DNA of 64,000 bases from Carex sylvatica (Eukaryota; Streptophyta; Magnoliopsida; Poales; Cyperaceae). This document shows positions 36,351 through 48,433 of this stretch, one piece after another; the stretch's first letter is position 1; each line of letters opens with the position of its first letter. Location: the NCBI GenBank assembly GCA_964058845.1, contig CAXKVR010000019.1:62001-126000 (forward strand). Reading direction: 5' to 3'. The position numbers and the translations under genes were made by a program. The notes below the pieces were generated by a model. The model saw only the letters and a program-made list of their open reading frames with translations. It searched no databases and was not told where the DNA came from.

Positions 36351-37100
36351 TGTTTAATTTGAATTCCATGGAAATGGGAAAAGTGCTGAAATAAGATGTT
36401 TGATTATGAGGAGGCTATTAATCTCCTTTGTTTTATTTTTTAACATTTCTTGCGTTTATGCATTTTGTTGTTGTAGCAAGATTGGAAGGGAGATGTAAAT
36501 TATTGTGCCCTTCTTATTTCTTTTTATTTACTTCTGTTTTTTTAAATTTCCATTTGGGTTCACTAGCTAGCTAAGTAACTAACTCAGTATATAACTCCTA
36601 TTGTTGGGTCTTGCTGTTGTTGTCTTAATATAGATGGCGTTATTTTTGGATTGGGAATAATTTTTCAATTAATTGAAAAAGGTGATGATGGCATTTCTGA
36701 TTGGATGAATGGGAATGAAGAAGGTGCATGTGAAGGATGTGGTTTTAAGGAGACCCAAAACGCTGTAGCATGATGATCGTGGAGCCTACTGTGGGGCATG
36801 CAAATGAAGATTTGGTTGTGTGGCTAATGGTTTCCCTCACTTCTTATCTCTTTATCTAACTGGTTTCAACTGATTTGGGAGCAATATTCAGGAATAATGA
36901 GTGCCGTTCTTTCAGCCCTCCTTATTTTCTCCTATTTCCAGCTTTCTATAATTCCATTTGGTCGCAAAAACAACATACCACTGCATTCATAAAGCTAACA
37001 TTTTCTTGTATGTTGTGTGATTGTGTCCCATCTAAAAACAATAGTACTTCCCTCTTGCCTCTTGGTATTATAGCACTTGAAGAATAAAGACATGCAAACT
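36351..37100 (+). other. IQD 3' UTR and downstream flank
   Basis: An A/T-rich tail follows the TGA stop at 36348. No single convincing poly(A) signal can be picked. The short frame at 36875-37087 has no motif. Confidence 0.4.
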
Positions 37101-37339
37101 AGCTCATGTTGTTTCGGTTTTTATGGAGGGAAAACATGAACCTGTTATTCTGATCTCTAACTGTTCAAAATTTAAAAATAACAGCATATTTATGTTGGTC
37201 TCTAATGTGAGGTCATAAATTTAAAATTCAGATGAAAAAAATTATTTATTATAATAAATAGGTCGATTAATAGGTCGATTATTTGGAGAATATAGGTTTG
37301 TTATTCCTATACTAAATTCGTAAGAAACACATTGGTCAA

Positions 37340-37529
37340 TACGGAAATAAATCTGTTGTGATTCTCAAAAGAATCACACGACCTGCTTTTCTAAATCCAA
37401 CCCTCTATTTTTTTAAGTGCACAAATCTCAAAATCTGTTATTTTACATGCACAAATCTCAAAACACATAAATGGATAGATTAGGAAAAGCAGGTCTGTGA
37501 TTCTCAAGAATTACAGCAGATTTGTTTCC
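37340..37529. mobile_element. Small palindromic MITE downstream of IQD
   Basis: The inverted ends GGAAATAAATCTGTTGTGAT and CAGCAGATTTGTTTCC are followed inward by GAATCACACGACCTGCTTTT against AAAAGCAGGTCTGTGATTC. The flank ttggtcaa is present on both sides (37332-37339, 37530-37537), an 8 bp TSD (or 9 bp with one mismatch). About 190 bp, non-coding. Confidence 0.7.
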
Positions 37530-37836
37530 TTGGTCAACTAGGTGGAGAAACATTGGAGGCTACAAATATTTTGAGAAGTGATAAACTTGCAGTATATTCA
37601 AATTATTATTTTTAATGTCTATATGAAACCATTTATTCGGATTTTGAACTCAAGATCTACTGCACGAAAAATGTTATTTTTTATCATTTGATCTGAAGTT
37701 GGTTTTTTTTTTTATATTCAATTTATTAATATTGAATTCCTTTTTCATGCATTAATCATCACCGCTTTAAATAATCGTCGTCCACTTAGGATGACATATT
37801 CCTGACTAACATCAGAAATATTGTTATACGTATAAA

Positions 37837-38199
37837 GAGGATTCAAATGCACTCAAATATTTTTGCACTCAAATGCACTCTATCTTTTAAATATTTTTTC
37901 TCTGTTTTCAAAATCTGAATAGTCAATCCGAACCATTAGATACGATCTATATATTAAGATGTACTTGGAGACCAAATTTTACATTTTTTGAAATTTTTTT
38001 ACTATTTATTAAGTCACTTTGAAAATCACTGATTTTACATTTTCTGGACCATTAGATCAGCGAGTTTCAAAATGGTTTAATATATAGATCGTATCTAACG
38101 GTTTGGATTGACTATTTTAACTTTGAAAACAGAGATAAAAGATATGAAAGATAGAGTGTATTTGAGTGCACAAAAATTTGAGTGCATTTGAACCCTCTC
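37837..38199. mobile_element. Foldback MITE, TTCAAATGCAC ends, relative of 7448
   Basis: The ends GAGGATTCAAATGCACTC and GAGTGCATTTGAACCCTCTC match the 7448-7846 element, as do GATACGATCTATATATTAAG and ATATAGATCGTATCTAACGG inside. The right flank is a (TA)n tract. The TSD is not clear. Confidence 0.75.
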
Positions 38200-38331
38200 A
38201 TATATATATATATATATATTAATAATAGTAGTGTATTTCATATATTCATATAGAAATACAAAATGTATCTGATCGGGTACTGATTTAAATCAGTGTCAAA
38301 ATCAAATACAAAGTCTTACAGCTGTTCGTAC

Positions 38332-39098
38332 CAGTGTTGTAAATAATAGTATGCGGTTGTCGGATGGATGAGGTACCGCCAAACAATTAATTGGTATGCA
38401 GTCGATTAATCGAAATTATACGGACAATTTAACTTTTTTTATTAAATTTATGTATATATATATCATAATTTATTAAAAATAATTTATTTATCTCATTAAA
38501 CTTATCAAATAAACTTAATTTAACTTAGTTTCATTATTATAACATGACACTACATTTATTCTTTCTTAAAGCATAAACACTTTACATGTGTAAGTAACAC
38601 ATTTATTTAATAAATAAATAAATTCAAAAATTGAATTTTTTCAAATACTAATAACATATTATTTGAAAGAAATGAAACATTCTGATATAAAAATCACTAA
38701 ATTTAGTTTATGATAACAACTTAGTTTTATAAATGAATATGTCGTACTAATTAAAAAAAATACACCAGTAATTTGTAAGAAAAATATATGGTATATAAAT
38801 AATAGAAGAATTAATTAATTTCAAAGTAAGTAAGAAGAAAGAACATATATAAAAATTATTGAATTTATGCCCAAGCACAAATAAAATTACAATACATGAT
38901 TTATAAAACTCATTATCACACGCTATTACATAAGAAAAAAAAATCAATGTGAAAAATAAATATTCACTGGAATAAACAGGAATGAACAGACGATTAAACA
39001 ATAAAATAGCTGATTAATCATTTTCATCCGCAAACAAGCATCCGTTAAATATATTCGTAACGATTTGATAGCCATTAAGACCGTTTTTTACAACACAA
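38332..39098. mobile_element. Degraded hAT-like element
   Basis: The left end CAGTGTTGTAAATAATAG is answered by CCGTTTTTTACAACAC at 39081-39096. Inner motifs also mirror: CGATTAATCG near 38403 against GATTAATCATTTTCATCC near 39012. No TSD was recognised and the interior is AT-rich with no transposase. The 84-codon frame at 38747-39001 is low complexity. Confidence 0.5.
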
Positions 39099-39297
39099 AA
39101 GCAGCAACAAAATTATTAACAAAATCCTAACATAAGCAAATACAAACATACCACAATTTAACTGACAAAACACTACACTTATGTAATTTCATCCCAATTA
39201 ACTATTTCTTCCTCATTCAATTCTTCTCTACATTAGACATGGGGGTTGTCATCCCCAGAAGGCCAGAACCTTGAATTTCCTCTGCGCTTTCCTCTTA

Positions 39298-39298
39298 A

Positions 39299-39363
<65 letters not shown>
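39298..39363. repeat. (TTA)n microsatellite
   Basis: About 21 uninterrupted TTA/ATT units. Confidence 0.95.
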
Positions 39364-39365
<2 letters not shown>

Positions 39366-40564
39366 TTATATTTGTAAATAAATTATATCATAGTTAATAG
39401 CGGTAAGTGCAACCTTCTATTAATTTTGAAATTATATTGTTATTCAAAATATGGACCTTGAAACCTGGTGGTCTGGCCAATGCTGAATATATTGATTTTA
39501 ATATGTTGACATAAAATTCAAGTTTATGAAGAAGTTGGGGGGAGTATCAATATGTCACTCAATATATTATTAAAAAAAAATCTAAAATTGAAAAATAGAA
39601 GAGTTCATGATGAATATTCTCGTACAATTATTCTGAGAAATCAGGGATAGATTATGTGAACGGTGAGGTGACAAGGTTAGAGCCTAGAGTAGCCTGGTTA
39701 TTCTGCCATATCAATATATCATGCAACTAGCATGCTATGCTCTTTCTACACTCTATAGTTGCACTGAAACAACACGGTTGATTGACTGATCAGATGCTCG
39801 TCTGATTTGGATTTGGACATTATTGCCTTATTGGCTTCACCCGTTTAGCCCCTTCTCATGTCTCTCGTTTTTGCTTTTAAATTTCTTTTCAGTAATCATT
39901 AGTTGCTGACTTGATTGATGAGAAGCTTTGGGTTCTTTTGTTCTTCTGTGATGATTTTTGTGAATTCTTTTGTGTAACAGTCATAGCCGCAGTAGTATTG
40001 AATTCTCATAATCTGGCTTTACTTCTAGTCTCAAAGTATAGACCGTTTTTATTTTGGAGAGACGCATCTAATTTAGTTGGTACACAAGTTCAAAATTTAA
40101 TATTTGTATTGAAATTAATTTGCAAGATTTGATCCCATCTCATTTTAAAAAAAAAATTAATAAACAACTCCAGCTTTAATTGGATTGTACTTTTAGATTA
40201 ACTACTAACTATTCTTCAAAGATATTTTATAATAAAGACTAATAAAATAACTAAAAATTGTGCAATATCAGTTATTTCAGTAAATATGACATGAAAAAGA
40301 AAGTTTTTCAACTCATCGGTCACTACTAGTGCGGTATAACGTTTTAAATTTGCAATTAAAAATATGTTATATTACTGTTTAATGAAAACTGTCGAGTTTG
40401 TTAAAATTGATTAAAGCTTCATTATATTCAAAAGAGATCAAATAAATTTTAGACATTAAATAGTATGCAAAATTTTAATTGTAATATGAATGATCAACAT
40501 AAATTGTGACTTATGGAGTCAGCGCATTTGCACTGTTGTCGTTTTGGATCTTCTAAAATGATTT
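39364..40564. other. Intergenic sequence, nothing recognised
   Basis: No repeat ends or gene signals were seen. The 73-codon frame at 39911-40132 starts MIDEKLWVLLFFCDDFCEFF but matches no family I know and sits alone without coding context. Confidence 0.4.
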
Positions 40565-40745
40565 GCAGTTTAACGTTTCAAATAAACCACGAGCAAACTG
40601 AAAAATAAAAACCCACCATTTTAGAACCACAGTTTAACGTTTCAAATAAATTACGAGTAAACTGGAAAATAAAAACCCGTCATTTTAGAACCGCAGTTTA
40701 ACATTTCAAATAAACCACGAGTAAACTAGAAAATAAAACTCGCCA
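40565..40745. repeat. Tandem repeat, about 63 bp unit, three copies
   Basis: CAGTTTAACGTTTCAAATAA recurs at about 40566, 40630 and 40693, each time followed by a CACGAG-type stretch, AAACT and AAAATAAAA. The copies have diverged at a few positions. Confidence 0.85.
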
Positions 40746-41679
40746 CACAAAAAGTTGTAGACGGGGAGCCGGAGGAGATAATTTTCTTTTCACTGCTCCC
40801 GAATCAAAACGAAGAACACCGACAAGATGCTCGCATCATCCCTGACGAGTCTCTGTAACCGAAAAATGAAATATCTTATTTCTCGCGATTCAAGATAAAA
40901 ATAAAAGAAGCAATATATAGGGAAACGGGCTGGACCCGAGACCGACCAAATTTTGAACTCTTGCCATTGTCTTTTTACGCTCCGGCCATCATTCCCTCTC
41001 TACCCGATCCGCATATCACCTAGACTTATATGCTCATGCAACCAAGATTTTGTTTGTATTTATATTTTGTTACTTTTAAGTACAAGTGAAAAAAAAAAAT
41101 TAAGATTACGTGAATATATGTATTATTCAAATATCAAATTTGAAATCGCACTAAGATACGGTGCACAGTATTAATGAAAAATACTATCACAGTTTTTTGT
41201 GAGATAAAGCAGAAATCACACCTTTTGTGACCGAGAAAACCGAGGTCCTAGGTGGTGAGAATTTTCCTAGCATATTTCGAAATTGACGACTCAGCTCGTT
41301 TTATTACAGAGCGGAAATTATTGATATAGTCATTGAAACATTTTAAATTGTTTACTTTTCTAATCAAAGCACTTATTAATATTTTTTTTTTCTATTTTAA
41401 ATTAAGATAACTGATGTCATAATATTTAAAAACTTCTAGATATTGAATTTCACCATCTTTGCTTCTCTTTTTCATAAAAACAAATAACCTTTCAATTTTT
41501 TATTTCTAACAAGTTTAGTTATTGGATGTGTGTTGATGAAAAAATTGGGTTATTTAACTAAAATAATTTGTGAGTATCTGTGAGGTAAAAAATAATTAAA
41601 TTTGTAAGTATCTGCGAGGGTAAAAAATAACTACTGAAGTGGGTAAACTAACAAAAATTATTATTTTTAATTTTTTTTT
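40746..41679. other. Intergenic sequence, nothing recognised
   Basis: Slightly GC-richer at 40750-40830 and 40925-41040, without a conserved frame. A short direct repeat of TATCTGYGAGG-TAAAAAATAA is near 41575 and 41610. Confidence 0.4.
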
Positions 41680-41998
41680 TTAAATGCGGTTTTTATGTGG
41701 TATGCAAAAGGCCACTGCATATGCGGATTTATATATGCGGATTTCAAAATGAGAATTCATATTTATATAAATAAATATGCAGTAATATACAGTTATATGC
41801 GGCATCATATAAACAAGTATGTAGTAATATGTGGTGTCAAACAAATAAATATGCGGTAATATGCGGCAGAATATGCGGTCAAAAATGTAGAGCTGCATAT
41901 TTTACTAAGTACAATTTTTCTATTCAGATTGCAACCGAATAGGAATATACGGCTGCATATAGGAATATACAGCTGCATAAATCGAATTTTAATACACT
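41680..41998. mobile_element. Degraded relative of the 23111 hAT element
   Basis: AAATGCGGTTTTTATGTGG at the left recalls the 23111 left end, and the right side ends AATACACTG, like AACACTG there. Between them ATATGCGG/GCATAT words recur many times without forming a regular array. The left terminal CAGTGTTA is lost and no TSD was found. Confidence 0.55.
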
Positions 41999-41999
41999 G

Positions 42000-44018
42000 C
42001 CCCAAAGTATCACTTTTACAGACATGATCTATCTGCGAGGATACCGACACTGTTAGACACATTTATGCTCGTGAATACTCAAAGATTCTTGTACAATTTG
42101 TTTCAAAGTTTAAAATTAAATAATTGCGTAAAAGCTGGATTATTTTAATAAATTAAATTAAGGTTTAAAATTGGATTAAAGAAAGAAAAACTGAGAACAG
42201 GCTTTTTTTTTAGTGGAAGAATAAGTAATTTTAAAATTTGAGGGTAAATTAGATATTATAAATTAAAGAGGGGTAATGTGTGATATGATACAAGTATACT
42301 GAGAGATATGCTCCCTTGCTAAAAAGGTGCAGCATCTAATGTATTGCTAAACATAAAATAGAGAAACTAAATATTTTCTAATCACGTCTTGATATCGTAT
42401 AATCTTCCGGTGATATCCTAATATTATTTTTTAAAGATTCATTGTTATTTTTTCTTGGTCGCTAGGTTGTAGTTTATGTTGCATGAATTGAGCGTCGACG
42501 ACCAAAATCATAATTTACTTTGGACCCGGAGTTTGACCCTCACATTCTACCCATGTAAACTTAATTAATAATGAGACTTCGCATGTAGAGATTTTCAAAA
42601 AAATAAAACGAGATAATTATAGTTATTTCCTTTGTAATATTAGTATGCAATTACAATAAATACGAACTTTAAATAACATGAAACTATAATTAATTCGACT
42701 TCGTAGTCTCTGCGAAAGTTAAAAAAGAAAAGAAAATATTATAATTTTTCCAACCAATTGCTTTAATAAACTCAATATATAACAGAGGTGTCATAGCAAA
42801 ACATAATAGAAAAACAGGTACAGTAGTTAGTCAATGTCTACAACTTTAAAAAACCTCACTGCTACCATATCGGCAAATGCACATGCTTATATGAAAACAG
42901 AGAACTGTATAAATAGGAATATGAATTTAATAGATAACTTTTCAATGATGAATTCAAGCCATTTATTTGAATATTCTTGACAAGTTCAGCATTTGTGTTT
43001 CAATCTTTTAATCTCTCAACTCTGATTTACTTAGCAAACATCTCTCAAAATCATCTTGCTTTATTCACAACGTTAAAAATAAAAAAGTTTTTAAAAGAAA
43101 CTGCTTGATATTCATGTAGACCAAGATTGAAATTTAAATTCATTGCCTGAGGCTTATTAGCCAATTTTTATTTTGAAATATAAGCTTATGAATATTGTAA
43201 CAAACTTGACCTCAGTGTAGGTTTTCTCTTATAATATTTTTTTTTTCAAAACAAGTAAACCAACCCAATTGTGTTATTCATATATATATATATATATTTT
43301 TTTTTGAGGATAAGCCTTAGACAGTGTTATTCATAATAAAAAATATTCGAATTTCTAAACGAGACAAGAAATCAGAGATCTCTGTCAAACGGCGTTTTAA
43401 ATTTTAAATTTTATTTAGGACAAGAGATGGTACAAAAATATACGTATGCATGAGGTCATGCAAAAGGACATACATTGATTTTTTTTAACATAGTAACCAT
43501 GTTATTTTTAGGGAAGGAAAATAATAAAAACACCAAACCTTCCATTTCAAGCCCATTTTCAAAATCTGGTTTTTGATGATCCAAAGTTCCAAACTGACAC
43601 GTTTGACTGAAACTAGGAACTGATTTGCTCCGATGCCTGTGCTCCTTTTTTTGCGCTCTCTTGAACACTCCATCATAACTAGTGTGGCAAGTGGTATTGT
43701 TTTGTTTGGATCATTTGGGCTGCCATCTGATATTATGTTCTGTTCCGTGTTAATTATAATTCGTAAGTTGAACTTGATTCCATTGTAAGGTGAGCACACC
43801 GGGAAGGAATCAAATGTCTTGGGGGGTTCTGAATCATGATTGTAAATTGAAGAGTGAAGACAAAGCGAGAGTTTGCAATTATGTACGTATATACCTTGAC
43901 CTTGTACGATTGTTTGAAGGTAACTCGATCAGCGTGTCTCATCAAGTACGTATGGTAATGATTAGTATGAAAAATAAATTATACAACATAGTTGCACCTG
44001 TTTAAATGAAGTCGCACC
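42000..44018. other. Intergenic sequence left of the MULE
   Basis: AT-rich. Frames at 43456-44005 overlap on both strands and show no family motif. A (TA)n tract lies near 43282. The MULE inserted next to CACCTGTTTAAATGAAG, and CACCTGTTTAATTGAA reappears just right of the element (48451). Confidence 0.4.
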
Positions 44019-44027
44019 TCTTTACAC

Positions 44028-44290
44028 GATTTTTTTTTTATAAACCATAATTAATTTTTTTTTATGAAACCAACATTATTATTATTTTTTTTTACAAAAA
44101 TTATGAGAAATGAAATGCCATTTCATTCCAACATTTATGTTTTTGGAACCAAAATGACATTTCAGTCACTTAATGATTTCAAAACTAAAAAAAAAATGAT
44201 GTAGCCGTTGATGTAATACCTTGGACCGAGATGCCATTTCAATCCAATGTTTTTTCATCTAGGTCTGAATTGGTATTTTGGTCCCACGTT
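44028..44290 (+). repeat. Left TIR of the MULE
   Basis: It pairs with 48175-48424: ATAAACCATAATTA, TTTTATGAAACCAACATTA, the palindromic blocks GAAATGCCATTTC (about 44109), CCAAAATGACATTTCAGTC (about 44151) and GAGATGCCATTTCAATCC (about 44229), and TTAATGATTTC (about 44170). Confidence 0.85.
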
Positions 44291-44382
44291 ATTTTTTTTT
44301 TAGGATTTTCTTATAAATACCCTTCTTCTCTTTCCAACTCTCAACCACTATTATTTTTCTTCCAGCTAAAAATCAAGCTCCA

Positions 44383-44636
44383 CATCTGAGTGTTAGGAAG
44401 TCTGTTATCTACAGATCGGCTCCTGGATTGTGCTTTTAGCTTTCGTCTGAATATTGTACTAAGTTTGTTTTTTCAATTACAATCATATTTTAAGTTGTAA
44501 AATTAGATAACATCTGAGTGTTAGGAAGTCTGTTATCTACATATCGGCTCCTGGATTGTGCTTTTAGCTTTCGTCTGAATATTGTACTAAGTTTGTTTTT
44601 TCAATTACGATCATATTTTAGGTTGTAAAATTAAAA
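44383..44636 (+). repeat. 128 bp tandem duplication upstream of the transposase
   Basis: Two copies (44383-44510 and 44511-about 44636) begin CATCTGAGTGTTAGGAAGTC and are nearly identical. They sit between the left TIR and the transposase start, in what would be the promoter or leader. Confidence 0.9.
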
Positions 44637-44677
44637 ATAATATCGAAGGTTGATTGTGAATTTTTTTTGTTCAAATA

Positions 44678-46919
44678 ATGTCTAAAGTAATAATAAATGT
44701 GTATCATGGACGTGAAATTTCAGACGCATCGACCTGCACATTTTCTATTACTAGCTCAACCAGTCTTGATGAGCTAAGAAAATATATATATATTGGCATT
44801 CGTTTGCTCCCTAGCCAGTTCTATCTGACAATCAAGGCACGTTTGAACACAACACCACCTAACTCAGTAGAAAAATACCAGTTATTTAGCATAGACCACG
44901 AAATGATTTGGTGCTTGGACATGCCACTCCGGTACTAAATTTTAAACTTCTTGTATTAGTGGTTGAGTTAGTACTAGTTGTTACTCAGACCAATTATGAC
45001 CCATACCCAGGTAGTGTACCTGAAAGTAGCAGAGACATACCGGTGCCTGATTCACCCATATATTTTGACGACCCCCCCCCCCCCCCCGAAATACCGGTAC
45101 CGGATGATTTGCATAATTACTTTCACTAGTTGAATAATGATACTAGCTCAGACACAAACTCTGACCTTAGTAACCCAGTTGCCGGGGAAGATGGTATGGC
45201 TGAAATTGAGGATCAGATTAGGATGCAAGATGTAATGAAGAATTTTTTTATTATCCATCTGGAATTGACGATCCATTTTCAGTGGGACAAATGTTCGAAT
45301 CCAAAGCCGATCTTAAATTCAAGTTGAGTGAATTTGCCATGGATCATAACTTAGAATTACAACAAACCCAGAGCAATCGTACTGGCTATGTGATTATATG
45401 TAGAGCAGAGGGTGTCCATGGAGGTTATACGCAAAAACCACTGAGATGAAAAATTGGACAATTGCAACAAATTCATACGAGCACAATTATTACAGTATTG
45501 CTTGTACAATAGACAGTCGTCAGATGACTGCCTGAATGATTGCAGATATAATCAAGCCTGATCTAATGGAGGACCTGGAGATGTCAATAAAAACATGTTG
45601 ATTTGCAGTTAAAAATGCATACAAAATGATTCAGCCTTCATACAATAAGATTTGGAGAGGGAGGGACATAGCTATTGCTGATTTATTTGGTACTTGGAAA
45701 AAAGCCTACTAAATGCTACCTTATTTGCTCGGTGCAATCCAGAGGTCTAACCCAGGCACAAAATATAGAATTGAGCACGAACCATCTACACGTATGAGCG
45801 TCTATATTTTCACCCGTGTGGCATGGGCTTTCGATCCATGCATTAAAACCTGGCCATATCTCTGACCAGTTATAAGTGTAGATGCTGGACACTTATCCGG
45901 CAGGTTTAAAAGAAAATTATTCATGACATGCGCTTATGATGCAAAATAATAATTACTTCCAATTGCGTTCGGGATTACGGAAGATGAGACTTCATCTAAT
46001 TGGCGATGATTTATGCAATTTGTACGTGAAGATGTTGTCGGTCCTGATCGGATATGCATTGTATCAGACCAGAATGTTGCAATCCATTCATTGTTTGATC
46101 GACCTGATTTAGGGTGGTGCGAGGAAAGGGGTGAAGCAGTTCATCTATTATGTTCTCAATATGTTGCGTCAAACGTTTTCAACTTGTGCAAGGACCAAAT
46201 GATCAAAAATATTTTTAAGAAATTTGTGGGTAAGATGAAAACTTGAAGGTTTAATGAGGATATGAATTTGATAAAATGTAGGAGTATTATTACTCATCAG
46301 TATATTATGTGGTGTGGTAAAATGATGCAAAATCTTGAAGAAGAGCCTTTGCAACTTCATAAATGGACACAATGTCATGACAGAAGCCTGAATAGGTGGC
46401 GGTATAATGACTACAAACGGATCAAGAATCCTTGAACAACGTATTTTGAGTGGCTCACAAACTATCTGTAACAACAATAGTTGAGCGCACACTCTACAAA
46501 GTTGTGGATTGGTATGTCAAAAGAGGTGAGATTGCTCAACAGTGGGTTCAATACGGAATGAGATTATCATCAAACATATTATCAATTTTAGAATATTTGA
46601 CTAAAAACAGCAAAGGAGCATCGAGTGATACCGATGGGGTCCGGATTCAACATTTATGAGGTCATAGTTCATGATGGAGTCATTAGAACGGTATGTCAGC
46701 TATTTACTTAAATTCATATAAAATTTATAATTGGTAATATTTAATTATTTTGATTTATTGATTGTAGGGAGTGAATGAAGATATGAAGTATGAAGTTAGA
46801 TTTCCAGAAGGGAAGGAGGGAATGCCTATTTGTGAGTGTCAGAAATCGTAATTTACTGACATTCTTTGCAACCACGTCCTAGTGGTGTATTGTCTGAGAC
46901 ATCTAAATCCAAGAAACTA
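44678..46919 (+). pseudogene. MuDR-type MULE transposase, broken
   Basis: N-terminus MSKVIINVYHGREIS at 44678. A DNA-binding-type segment (DPFSVGQMFESKADL) lies at about 45270. The catalytic core is near 45880: VDAGHLSGRFK with the first Asp at 45881-45883, then a stretch with PIAFGITEDE, and the second Asp in VSDQN at 46067-46069. HLLCSQYVASN follows at about 46140. A 77 bp GT-AG intron is at 46691-46767. The C-terminal SWIM zinc finger CxC...CxH is at 46831-46874 (CECQKS, stop, then CNHVLV). In-frame stops occur at 45127, within the core (K followed by two stops; a Trp codon turned TGA) and in the SWIM region. A C16 run is at 45072-45087. In life it would cut and paste the element; here it is dead. 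Confidence 0.9.
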
Positions 46920-47099
46920 TGTAAGCCACTATTATTAGTATGTCTAGAAATGTGACCAATTATCATCGTCCTAGGCATTCTTCGATCAATTGTCACCAAT
47001 TATCATCGGTATGTTCATAAATGACCTTCCCTGTAAACATAAATGTTAGATAAAATTATACTAGGACAAAATATCAATTAATAACAAAAGTATAAATTA

Positions 47100-47490
47100 G
47101 TAACAAAAAATATTTTACCGTAACAGGTAAGCCCCAGAAACAGCTAATATCTTGCAATGTCAGTGTGCACTCCCCACCTCTCAACGAGAACAGTGATAAA
47201 CCCTTTATCAATATGACAATGAGTCACATTAACCATTTGATACAAGACTAAATTCACCAAACCTTGTTTCATCCGAGGTTGGTAATAAACGCCCATGCAA
47301 AAAATCAGGCTGGAATGATAATTTCCATGCAAAAAAAAAGTTAACCAAAAATTTAATTCGAATTCAAAAATTTTATCAGTAATTTAAATCCAAACTGATA
47401 TTAAACAAATACCTTTGTATTCGCCAAGTATAATTTGTGTTGCTCTTGAGGCAATCGCAATAAAGGTTGTATGGATGGTTCATCACTCAT
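47100..47490 (-). pseudogene. Plant mobile domain (PMD/MAIN-like) gene fragment inside the MULE
   Basis: Read on the minus strand, the start is MSDEPSIQPLLRLPQEQHKL (47490 down to 47413), followed by a GTATTT donor. A second exon follows (probably from 47309 down) with HIDKGFITVLVERW, then after a shift ECTLTLQDISCFWGLPV. The pair 'ID-ALI-ALVERW' and 'CT-TLQD-LLGLPV' is the signature of the aminotransferase-like plant mobile domain (MAIN, MAIL1 family). Part of the motif between VERW and ECT is deleted and the frame shifts. No downstream phosphatase or other fusion domain was seen. Confidence 0.75.
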
Positions 47491-47509
47491 TTTGTACTAC
47501 AATATAAAT

Positions 47510-47970
47510 AAAACTAAAATATAAAAAAAAATATACAAAAAAAAAATATTAACATATAAATCCAATTAAATATTAACATGCATGACATGCAAACCCAATT
47601 AAATATCAACATTCATTCTATTACACTACATTATTCTACAATTACATTAAAAAAAAATACACTAAAAAATACTAAATTTTTCTACAATTTATTTATACTA
47701 CATGCAAAAAACTAAATTACTCTACATGCAAACTAAACCATTCTATAATTACTAATTACACTACAAAAACTTAAATTACACCAAAAAAAATTAAATCATT
47801 CAACAATTGATTTATACTACATGCAAAAGACTAAATTACTCTACATACAAACTAAATAATTCTACAATTACTACAATTACACTACAAAAAAGAAATTTCT
47901 CTACGAGTACTTATTTATAGTAAAAAAAAATCATAAGAATTCGGATTATTTATCCAAAAAATAAATAAAT
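47510..47970. repeat. Low-complexity internal MULE spacer with imperfect repeats
   Basis: Words such as ATGCAAAARACTAAATTACT and CTACAATTACTACAATTACA recur every 60-110 bp between 47640 and 47900. This is an AT-rich imperfect repeat array without coding potential, between the PMD start and the right subterminal region. Confidence 0.6.
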
Positions 47971-48174
47971 CACATATCTAACGAAACTTGCAGATCTGAA
48001 GCTTTTCATGTTCTCCTTTCAAAAACATACAAATCTATGTGATTAGAATAAAAAACAATGAAATTTTGAGGGTTGAAAACAAAAATACTTAAGAGTTCGG
48101 GTGGAAAGAAAAGAAGAGAAGAAATGATAAATGATAAAGGAGGAGAAGGAGAAGGAGAAGGGAGAAAGAAGGAA

Positions 48175-48424
48175 AATAACCGGTGTCTCGCTAAAAAAAA
48201 ATAACACGGGACTGAATTGACATTTCAGTTTGAAGATATTTGCGGATTTTTTGTGGTCGTTTGTCTGTGAAATCATTAAGGGCTGAAATGCCATTTTGGT
48301 CTAAAAAAAAAAATGGCGGACCGAAATGGTATTTCAGTTCTTATGAGTTTTGTCAAAAAAAAAAAGGTAATCATGTTAGTTTCATAAAAAAATAATTTTA
48401 AATATGGTTTATAAAAAAAAATTC
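48175..48424 (-). repeat. Right TIR of the MULE
   Basis: Inverse of the left TIR. It contains GAATTGACATTTCAG (about 48212), GCTGAAATGCCATTTTGGTC (about 48281) and CCGAAATGGTATTTCAG (about 48319), and ends ATGGTTTAT, an A-run and ATTC. Confidence 0.85.
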
Positions 48425-48433
48425 TCTTTATAC

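Larger units (their letters stand above)
44028..48424 (+). mobile_element. 4.4 kb Mutator-like element (MULE) with transposase and antisense PMD fragment
   Basis: The 9 bp TSD is tctttacac (44019-44027) against tctttatac (48425-48433). The TIRs of about 250 bp begin with GA, a T-run and ATAAACCAT. Each TIR holds several copies of a roughly 20 bp palindrome (GAAATGCCATTTC type). Plus strand: transposase pseudogene (44678-46919). Minus strand near the right end: plant-mobile-domain fragment (47100-47490). The layout of transposase plus a second gene facing inward is known for MULEs. Both genes carry stops, so the element is no longer autonomous. Confidence 0.9.
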
